Shown one piece after another: positions 1-4,535 of a stretch of DNA of 5,301 nucleotides. Source of the stretch: an uncultured Flavobacterium sp. (GTDB taxonomy: Bacteria > Bacteroidota > Bacteroidia > Flavobacteriales > Flavobacteriaceae). The position numbers and the translations under genes are program-made. Numbering within the stretch: the first letter of the stretch is position 1; each line of letters starts with the position of its first letter. The stretch spans positions 1 through 5,301 of the forward strand of contig NZ_CAMLRU010000176.1 in assembly GCF_946482535.1 (NCBI RefSeq), read 5' to 3'. The notes under the pieces are model-generated. The model made no database searches and was not told the origin of the DNA. It worked only from the letters and a program-made list of their open reading frames with translations.

Positions 1-322
1 TTTGATTTTACCGGTTGGCGGTGCATTCCACTCGCCTATGATGGAACCGGCTCGCGAAGAATTGGCAGCTGCAATTGAAGCCACTACTTTTAACACGCCG
101 AGTTGTCCGGTGTACCAAAACGTAACGGCCAGCGCAGTATCTGATGCTGACGAAATCAAGAAAAACTTAATTATCCAATTGACGGCGCCGGTAAAATGGA
201 CACAATCGGTACAACAAATGATCAAAGACGGTGCGACCAGTTTTACGGAAGTTGGTCCAGGAAAAGTATTGGTTGGTTTGGTCAATAAAATCGATAGAGA
301 AGTAGAGACTATTTCGGCTTAA
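1..322 (+). CDS. fabD: Malonyl-CoA:ACP transacylase (FabD), C-terminal part, 5' end outside window
   Basis: This is the last 106 codons of FabD, which moves malonyl from CoA to acyl carrier protein in the cytoplasm to feed type II fatty acid synthesis. The family is usually about 290-310 residues, so roughly the first two thirds, with the GHSLG nucleophile serine, lie left of the window. Visible evidence: the segment opens with LPVGGAFHSP, the conserved stretch holding the catalytic histidine (codon at 29-31, equivalent to E. coli FabD His201). The QLTAPVKW motif and the terminal EVGPGKVLVGL signature follow. The reading frame is open from base 2. The TTG at 2-4 is an internal codon, not a start, because it falls in the middle of a conserved domain. 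The TAA stop shares its last A with the ATG of the next gene (TAATG), which suggests translational coupling. Identification is firm. Confidence 0.96.
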   Translation, partial: LILPVGGAFHSPMMEPAREELAAAIEATTFNTPSCPVYQNVTASAVSDADEIKKNLIIQLTAPVKWTQSVQQMIKDGATSFTEVGPGKVLVGLVNKIDREVETISA

Positions 323-1002
323 TGAAAAGCTTACTCGACATCTTGCGCCAAACCGAATCAGCTAAAGTCATTGCTAATGACATTGATTATGCCGATTATG
401 TGGCTTTGGATTTGTCGGTTACCAATGACAATTTGGCTACCCAAAAATTGGCCATAGCGAAAGATTACGAGAAATACATTCAGGATTATTTAAATCGGAA
501 TAAGGCCAAAATAGCTTTCGGTGGTTACATCGAGCATCGTAATTTGTACCAACGAAGTACGGTTTTCAAAAATGACCAGACAGACGAACGGAACATTCAT
601 ATTGGTTTGGATTTGTGGATAAACGAAGCGGCTCCGATTTATGCGGCTTTAGAAGGAACGATTCACAGCTTTCAAAACAATACTGCTTTAGGCGATTACG
701 GACCGACGATTATTTTGGAACACCAAATCGAAGGTTTTACATTTCACACTTTATATGGTCATTTGAGTTTGGAGAGTTTGGACGGAAAAAAAGTTGGTGA
801 CTTTGTTGGGAAAGGCGAACAAATTGCAGTCTTGGGCTTGCCTCCGATTAATGGCGATTATGCGCCGCATTTGCATTTTCAGCTGGTTATTGATATGGAA
901 AATAAAACCGGTGATTATCCCGGTGTTTGCAGTTCGAAAACCTTGGCCTATTATTTGCAGAATTGTCCTGATCCGAATTTGTTATTAAAAATTAAATTAT
1001 AA
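322..1002 (+). CDS. M23 (LytM/DD-metallopeptidase fold) family protein without a signal peptide
   Basis: This 226-residue protein has a complete M23 zinc-peptidase core. HIGLD (His93, Asp97) supplies two zinc ligands, YGHLS contains His147, and HLHFQL (His183, His185) supplies the catalytic and third zinc-binding histidines. Known M23 enzymes cut peptidoglycan cross-links or glycine-containing peptides outside the cytoplasm. Here the N-terminus (MKSLLDILRQTESAK...) is charged, with no hydrophobic signal or membrane segment, so the protein looks cytoplasmic as read. Residues 1-70 form an unrecognised alpha-helical lead. The C-terminal tail (GDYPGVCSS ... CPDPNLLL, residues 198-222) resembles, from memory, the tail of the M23 module in large proteins that fuse an aminoglycoside-phosphotransferase-like kinase, M23 and a class III aminotransferase. 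The ATG overlaps the fabD stop by one base, and no better start is visible. The M23 fold is secure, but the substrate and cellular role are unknown. Confidence 0.9.
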   Translation: MKSLLDILRQTESAKVIANDIDYADYVALDLSVTNDNLATQKLAIAKDYEKYIQDYLNRNKAKIAFGGYIEHRNLYQRSTVFKNDQTDERNIHIGLDLWINEAAPIYAALEGTIHSFQNNTALGDYGPTIILEHQIEGFTFHTLYGHLSLESLDGKKVGDFVGKGEQIAVLGLPPINGDYAPHLHFQLVIDMENKTGDYPGVCSSKTLAYYLQNCPDPNLLLKIKL

Positions 1003-1007
1003 TTATC

Positions 1008-1265
1008 ATGAAGAAGTTAATTTTATCATTTGCCCTAGTAGCTTTATTGGCTTCTTGCAAAGACGAAACCAAAGAAAAACTGGATGCGGCGCAAGACGCA
1101 TTGACTGAAGAAGTAAAAGAAACCATCGATTCAGCCAAAGTCAAAGCGGAAAGCAAAATAGATTCTTTAAAAGAAAAAACCAAAGCCGAAATTGACAGCG
1201 CCAAACTAAAAAGCGCTACTAAACTGGAAGAAGCGGCTAAGAAACTAAAAGAATCGGCTAAATAA
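1008..1265 (+). CDS. Small lipoprotein with hendecad (11-residue) helical repeats, possibly surface-exposed
   Basis: This 85-residue protein starts with a type II signal peptide: MKK, a hydrophobic core, then the lipobox LASC with the lipidated cysteine at residue 17. The mature protein would be about 69 residues anchored by acyl groups. The residues after the cysteine are Lys-Asp-Glu, which matches the K-(D/E)2 lipoprotein export signal described for surface lipoproteins of Capnocytophaga. Outer-membrane surface display is therefore plausible but not proven. The rest is almost entirely Lys/Glu/Asp/Ala with regularly spaced Ile/Leu and no Pro or Gly, so a long amphipathic helix or coiled coil is expected. 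From residue 40 the repeat unit is exactly 11 residues. The start lies 5 bp after the M23 stop, in the AT-rich unstructured context usual for Bacteroidota. A strong terminator follows. I do not recognise a named family, and the function is unknown. The regular signal, composition and context make it a real gene. Confidence 0.88.
   Translation: MKKLILSFALVALLASCKDETKEKLDAAQDALTEEVKETIDSAKVKAESKIDSLKEKTKAEIDSAKLKSATKLEEAAKKLKESAK
1125..1256 (+). repeat. Four degenerate 33-bp (11-residue) tandem units in the lipoprotein gene
   Basis: Residues 40-83 divide without gaps into four 11-residue units: IDSAKVKAESK, IDSLKEKTKAE, IDSAKLKSATK and LEEAAKKLKES. The first three start with Ile-Asp-Ser and the fourth with Leu-Glu-Glu. 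The matching DNA units are at 1125-1157, 1158-1190, 1191-1223 and 1224-1256. They are diverged at the nucleotide level (ATCGATTCA, ATAGATTCT, ATTGACAGC), so the pattern is held at protein level and is not a recent slippage array. An 11-residue period corresponds to three helical turns, as in LEA-like and apolipoprotein-like amphipathic helices. Confidence 0.8.
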
Positions 1266-1270
1266 AAACT

Positions 1271-1298
1271 AAATCCTCATCAAAAGTGGGGATTTTTT
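1271..1298. terminator. Bidirectional intrinsic terminator between convergent gene groups
   Basis: AAATCCTCAT (1271-1280) pairs with GTGGGGATTT (1286-1295) around a CAAAA loop. This gives a 10-bp stem with two G-U wobbles on the plus-strand transcript. T residues continue to 1298, giving a U-tract for the fabD/M23/lipoprotein side. Read on the minus strand, the stem is followed by TTTAGTTTTTATTT, a second T-rich tract, so it can also terminate the leftward group. The stop codon of the leftward EamA gene (1297-1299) lies at the base of the structure. Confidence 0.85.
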
Positions 1299-2187
1299 AT
1301 TTTCTCTTATAATTGGTAATGAACACACCCAAAATAATTAAGGCTGTGGCAATCACAAAGTCGAAGGTGATTTTTTCATCTAAAAGCAACCAACCCAAGA
1401 AAACGGCGATGATGGTATTGATATAATTCAAAACGGTAATCTGAGTTGCCGACACTCTTTTTAAAGCATAGTGATAAGCAAAAAAAGCGACGACTGAGCC
1501 AAAAACAGAAAGGTATAAAGTGGCTAAAATACTTCTGGTGCTCCAAGCATTAAAATCGACATCAGGGTTAATTATTAAGGCTAAGACAAATTGTATGATA
1601 GCCGCAATAGAAAATTGGTAAAACAAATTCAGGGCAATATTATTCGACTTGTGCGTGTGCATTTTGGTATAAATCGTTCCGACCGACCAAGATAAAATGG
1701 CGATACTCAAGAAAAAGATTCCGGTTTTGTAATTGGGATCTAAAATGTCGCCCAAACCATCTCTGAAGATAAAAACAACGCCTAAAAAACCTACTATTAC
1801 ACCCAAAAATCCTTTGAGGGTTAATTTTTGTTGGCCTATCATCGTCCCGCCCAAGAAAACAACTAAAGGAGATAGTGCACTCAAAATGGAAGTCAGGCCA
1901 CTCGGCACACTTTGCTCTGCGATGGTCGTAAAACCATTGGCCAAAACAATCATCAAAATGGCCGGTATGAATTGAAGTTTAAAATTTTCCCAACCAATCC
2001 AAGCCAATTGTTTCTTGTAAAGCAACATGACCAAAACAATCAAAGCCGCCAATCCTTGACGAGTGGAAGTGATATACCAAGGTTGCATAGTTTCTACGGC
2101 CACCCGAATACCTAAATAAGTGGTACCCCAAACTACCGCTACAATAAATAGGCAGAAAAGTAATTTGAAATCGGTTTTTTGATTCAT
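1297..2187 (-). CDS. EamA/DMT-superfamily transporter (ten transmembrane helices)
   Basis: This 296-residue inner-membrane protein has about ten hydrophobic helices, near residues 9-28, 37-57, 72-90, 96-115, 123-142, 155-174, 184-205, 218-238, 247-268 and 275-293. They form two EamA repeats (about 10-142 and 155-293). Family marks include VVWGTTYLGIRVAV in helix 1, the SILSALSPLVVFLGG segment, and the C-terminal FLGWLLLDEKIT, the usual final-helix pattern of DMT exporters. The length is typical. Members export amino acids, metabolites or drugs, or move sugar-nucleotide-like cargo, and the sequence alone does not give the substrate. I chose the ATG at 2185-2187 because it gives the normal MNQKTDFKLL start just before helix 1. 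The frame stays open upstream to 2415, but that extension would run inside galE and adds a non-membrane segment foreign to the family. The gene lies 43 bp after galE on the same strand and may share its transcript. A small hairpin sits 14 nt ahead of the start. Confidence 0.9.
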   Translation of the reverse strand: MNQKTDFKLLFCLFIVAVVWGTTYLGIRVAVETMQPWYITSTRQGLAALIVLVMLLYKKQLAWIGWENFKLQFIPAILMIVLANGFTTIAEQSVPSGLTSILSALSPLVVFLGGTMIGQQKLTLKGFLGVIVGFLGVVFIFRDGLGDILDPNYKTGIFFLSIAILSWSVGTIYTKMHTHKSNNIALNLFYQFSIAAIIQFVLALIINPDVDFNAWSTRSILATLYLSVFGSVVAFFAYHYALKRVSATQITVLNYINTIIAVFLGWLLLDEKITFDFVIATALIILGVFITNYKRK

Positions 2188-2201
2188 GTAAAAGACATTT
2201 A

Positions 2202-2216
2202 CAACCCTAAAGGTTG
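2202..2216 (-). other. Small hairpin in the leader of the EamA transporter gene
   Basis: CAACC (2202-2206) and GGTTG (2212-2216) form a perfect 5-bp stem around a 5-base loop. The hairpin lies in the 43-bp gap between galE and the transporter and ends 14 nt before the transporter ATG. Neither strand has a following T-run, so it does not look like a terminator. It could affect RNA processing or ribosome access, or be chance. Confidence 0.35.
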
Positions 2217-2230
2217 CTGATTTTAAAGTC

Positions 2231-3244
2231 TTAGCTTCTGATTTTTTGTTCCCATTTCCAAGCGGAAGCCAAAGCTTCTTCCAGAGACAATTCGGTTTGC
2301 CAGCCCAGTATTTCTCTAGCTTTATCGGTATTGGCATAAGCGGAAGTGATATCGCCTTCTCTTCGGGCCACAATTTTATAGGGTAATTTTTGTCCGGATA
2401 CTTTTTCGAAAGCATGGATGACTTCTAAAACAGAGCTTCCTTTTCCGGTGCCTAAATTGAAGGTTTCAACTTTTTCAGCATTTTGTTTATTTAACAAACG
2501 TTGCAAAGCGATGACATGGGCTTTCGCCAAATCAACCACATGGATATAATCGCGAATGGCTGTTCCGTCAACCGTAGGATAATCGTTCCCGAAAACGGAT
2601 AGTTCTTTGCGCAATCCTATGGCGGTTTGCGTAATAAACGGCACTAAATTTTGCGGCACGCCCAAAGGCAATTCTCCTATTTCAGCACTCGGATGGGCGC
2701 CTATCGGATTGAAATAGCGCAACAAAACGGCGTTGATATTGGTCACTTTAGCAGCATCTTTGATAATTTCTTCGCCGATTTGTTTGGTATTCCCATAAGG
2801 CGACATAGCAGGTTGCACAGAAGCATCTTCGGTAATCGGCATTTTTTCGGCTTGACCGTAAACTGTGCAAGACGAACTGAAAATAAAGTTGGCCTGCGGC
2901 AATTGCGTTAGCTCTTGTAAAACATACACTAACGAATTAATATTGTTTTCGTAGTACAACAACGGATTTTCAACGCTTTCTCCAACCGCTTTTGATGCGG
3001 CAAAATGAATAACGCCTACCAAGTCACGGTGTTTTTGGAAGAAATTTTGAACCGCGGATTTTTCTCTTAAATCGATGTTTTCAAAAAGAGGTTTTTTTCC
3101 GGTGATTTTTGCAATTCCGTCTAAAACCGCAATCGAAGAATTCGACAAATTATCAATGGCAACCACTTCAAAACCTTGGTTTTGCAATTCAACCACGGTG
3201 TGTGAACCTATAAATCCTAAACCGCCTGTTACTGCTACTTTCAT
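2231..3244 (-). CDS. galE: UDP-glucose 4-epimerase (GalE), extended SDR family
   Basis: This 337-residue, full-length enzyme is predicted to interconvert UDP-glucose and UDP-galactose (possibly also the N-acetyl forms) through a transient 4-keto intermediate, using bound NAD. Visible features: the Rossmann glycine motif TGGLGFIG (residues 6-13), Asp31 for the NAD ribose, Asp58 before the adenine site, and FAAS (81-84). The catalytic set is Ser125 in FSSSCTVYG with Tyr150 and Lys154 in YGNTK. The sugar-nucleotide segment RYFNPIGAHPS (176-186) and the C-terminal ARREGD (293-298) follow. The length equals that of E. coli GalE (338). The residue aligned with the E. coli Tyr299 gate is Ala302, a small side chain often linked to acceptance of UDP-GlcNAc as well. 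The gene starts 64 bp after the aminotransferase stop and precedes the EamA gene, all leftward, so co-transcription is likely. No clear promoter is seen in the 64-bp gap. Confidence 0.95.
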   Translation of the reverse strand: MKVAVTGGLGFIGSHTVVELQNQGFEVVAIDNLSNSSIAVLDGIAKITGKKPLFENIDLREKSAVQNFFQKHRDLVGVIHFAASKAVGESVENPLLYYENNINSLVYVLQELTQLPQANFIFSSSCTVYGQAEKMPITEDASVQPAMSPYGNTKQIGEEIIKDAAKVTNINAVLLRYFNPIGAHPSAEIGELPLGVPQNLVPFITQTAIGLRKELSVFGNDYPTVDGTAIRDYIHVVDLAKAHVIALQRLLNKQNAEKVETFNLGTGKGSSVLEVIHAFEKVSGQKLPYKIVARREGDITSAYANTDKAREILGWQTELSLEEALASAWKWEQKIRS

Positions 3245-3308
3245 TTATTAATATTGTTCGTTGTAGATTATAAGTTCTTGGTAAAAACCCTAAACTAACC
3301 TTATGCGA

Positions 3309-4439
3309 CTATTTTAAAAACTCTAAAACGCTGTCGGTGATGAATTTGATTTGTTCGTCATCTAATTCGGTGTGCATTGGCAATGAAATTACTTCTTTCA
3401 CCAATTGATTGGTTACCGGGAAATCTTCTTCTTTATAGCGTGAATCGGCGTAAGCTTTTTGACTGTGCAACGGAATCGGATAATAAATCGCGCACGGAAT
3501 GCCTTTGGCCAATAAATGTTCCATCAAACCGTTTCTATCGGCATCGATAATTCTCAACGTATATTGGTGGAAAACGTGGCAATCACAAATATCACAAATG
3601 CTCGGTGCAATAATGTTTTTATGTCCTTCAAAAGCGGCTGAATATTTGCGAGCGGCATCTTGACGGGCTTTTCCGTAAGCATCTAAGAAAGGTAATTTGG
3701 CTTTTAATACACCGGCTTGAATACTGTCTAAACGCGAATTCACACCAACCACATCATGGTGGTAGCGCACATACATTCCGTGGTTTACTATTCCGCGAAT
3801 TTTGTGTGCCAAAGCATCGTCGTTGGTAAAAATGGCACCGCCGTCGCCGTAACAACCTAAGTTTTTAGACGGAAAAAAGGAAGTTGAGGCTACGTGACCA
3901 ATGGTTCCGGCTTTCTTTTTGGTTCCGTCAGAGAATTTACAATTGGCGCCAATCGCTTGGGCATTGTCTTCGATTACGTATAAATTGTGCTCTTTGGCAA
4001 TGGCCATAATGGCTTCCATATTCGCCGCACGACCGAACAAATGAACCGGCACAATCGCTTTGGTTTTTGGCGTAATAGCTTTCTTGATGGCATCAATAGA
4101 AATATTCATATTTACGATATCCACATCCACCAAAACAGGCGTTAATTGCAACAAGGCAATCACTTCAACCGTTGCAGCAAAAGTAAAATCGGCGGTAATG
4201 ACCTCATCGCCGGGTTTTAAATCCAAGCCCATCATGGCTATTTGTAAAGCATCTGTTCCGTTGGCACAAGGAATCACGTGTTTCACGTTAAGATATTCCT
4301 CAAGGTCTTTTTGAAATTCGTGAACCAACGGTCCGTTGATGTAAGTAGTGGTATCTAAAACTTCTTGAATCGTAGCGTTAACGGTATCTTTTATTTTTTC
4401 GTATTGACTTTTTAAGTCAACCATCTGAATTTTTCTCAT
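3309..4439 (-). CDS. DegT/DnrJ/EryC1/StrS-family sugar-nucleotide aminotransferase, WbpE/WlbC-like
   Basis: This 376-residue, PLP-dependent, fold-type I enzyme transfers an amino group, usually from glutamate, to a keto-sugar nucleotide for glycan synthesis in the cytoplasm. Visible motifs: CANGTDALQIA (58-68, phosphate-binding Gly-Thr), PGDEVITADFTF (76-87), VIEDNAQAIGA (155-165, Asp158 to the PLP ring nitrogen), TSFFPSKNLGCYGDGGA (186-202, Schiff-base Lys192), VNSRLD (233-238) and YYPIPLH (319-325). The segment from the lysine through NSRLD closely matches my memory of Pseudomonas WbpE, which makes UDP-GlcNAc(3NH2)A. A 3-aminosugar product is therefore the best guess, although the GnnB branch of lipid A synthesis is an alternative. 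The partner dehydrogenase and acyltransferase are not in the window. A Cys-rich patch, CDICDCH (282-288), is unusual. The ATG at 4437-4439 is chosen, with Met6 as a fallback. It is first in a leftward group with galE and diverges from waaA. Confidence 0.92.
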   Translation of the reverse strand: MRKIQMVDLKSQYEKIKDTVNATIQEVLDTTTYINGPLVHEFQKDLEEYLNVKHVIPCANGTDALQIAMMGLDLKPGDEVITADFTFAATVEVIALLQLTPVLVDVDIVNMNISIDAIKKAITPKTKAIVPVHLFGRAANMEAIMAIAKEHNLYVIEDNAQAIGANCKFSDGTKKKAGTIGHVASTSFFPSKNLGCYGDGGAIFTNDDALAHKIRGIVNHGMYVRYHHDVVGVNSRLDSIQAGVLKAKLPFLDAYGKARQDAARKYSAAFEGHKNIIAPSICDICDCHVFHQYTLRIIDADRNGLMEHLLAKGIPCAIYYPIPLHSQKAYADSRYKEEDFPVTNQLVKEVISLPMHTELDDEQIKFITDSVLEFLK

Positions 4440-4460
4440 GTTCTAAAAAATTATGAGTAG

Positions 4461-4468
4461 CAAAAGTA
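4461..4468 (-). promoter_or_regulatory. Bacteroidota-type -7 box for the leftward aminotransferase/galE/EamA group
   Basis: The minus strand reads TACTTTTG, an exact match to the TAnnTTTG -7 consensus of the Bacteroidota primary sigma factor. It lies 21 nt before the aminotransferase ATG, so the transcript would start near 4455 with a leader of about 15 nt. I see no good TTTG/TTG -33 element at the usual spacing. The nearest (TTTTG) is about 30 nt upstream, which weakens the call. Confidence 0.5.
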
Positions 4469-4471
4469 AGA

Positions 4472-4488
4472 AATTCTGAAGTAGAATT
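4472..4488. promoter_or_regulatory. Perfect inverted repeat in the divergent intergenic region, possible operator
   Basis: AATTCT (4472-4477) and AGAATT (4483-4488) are perfect 6-bp arms with a 5-base spacer, GAAGT. For the leftward promoter this dyad lies directly upstream of the -7 box, inside the expected -7/-33 spacer, where a bound dimeric regulator would block polymerase. No regulator gene is nearby, and AT-rich DNA yields such dyads by chance, so the call is tentative. Confidence 0.3.
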
Positions 4489-4509
4489 CCATGTTCGGCA
4501 AAAGAAACG

Positions 4510-4517
4510 TATTTTAG
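4510..4517 (+). promoter_or_regulatory. Weak candidate -7 box for waaA
   Basis: TATTTTAG differs at one position from TAnnTTTG and lies 18 nt before the waaA ATG, so a transcript would have only a short leader. No convincing -33 element is seen. It is the best candidate in the 96-bp divergent gap but is not well supported. Confidence 0.25.
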
Positions 4518-4535
4518 CGCAGCAAAATTTTCGGG

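Noticed and set aside
992..1204. Leftward open frame of 70 codons opposite the lipoprotein gene
   Set aside because: It is a mirror of the Lys/Glu/Ala-rich repeat coding sequence, has no start context, and lies antisense to a gene with a clear signal peptide and lipobox.
1125..1256. Tandem units in the lipoprotein gene as a recent DNA repeat or CRISPR-like array
   Set aside because: The units are adjacent with no spacers and differ strongly at nucleotide level. The periodicity belongs to the protein.
2202..2216. CAACC/GGTTG hairpin as a terminator after galE
   Set aside because: The stem is only 5 bp and no T-run follows on either strand, so termination is unlikely. It is kept only as a possible leader structure.
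2188..2415. Upstream in-frame extension of the EamA gene giving a 372-residue protein
   Set aside because: The extra 76 residues lie mostly inside galE in another frame of the same strand. They contain no membrane segment and no EamA similarity. The ATG at 2185-2187 gives a normal family start.
2651..2911. Rightward open frame of 86 codons inside galE
   Set aside because: It is antisense to the GalE catalytic region (YGNTK, FSSSCTVYG) and its translation resembles no family.
4060..4314. Rightward open frame of 84 codons inside the aminotransferase gene
   Set aside because: It is antisense to conserved aminotransferase motifs, including the CANGTDALQ region, and its product has only low-complexity Ser/Thr/Lys content.
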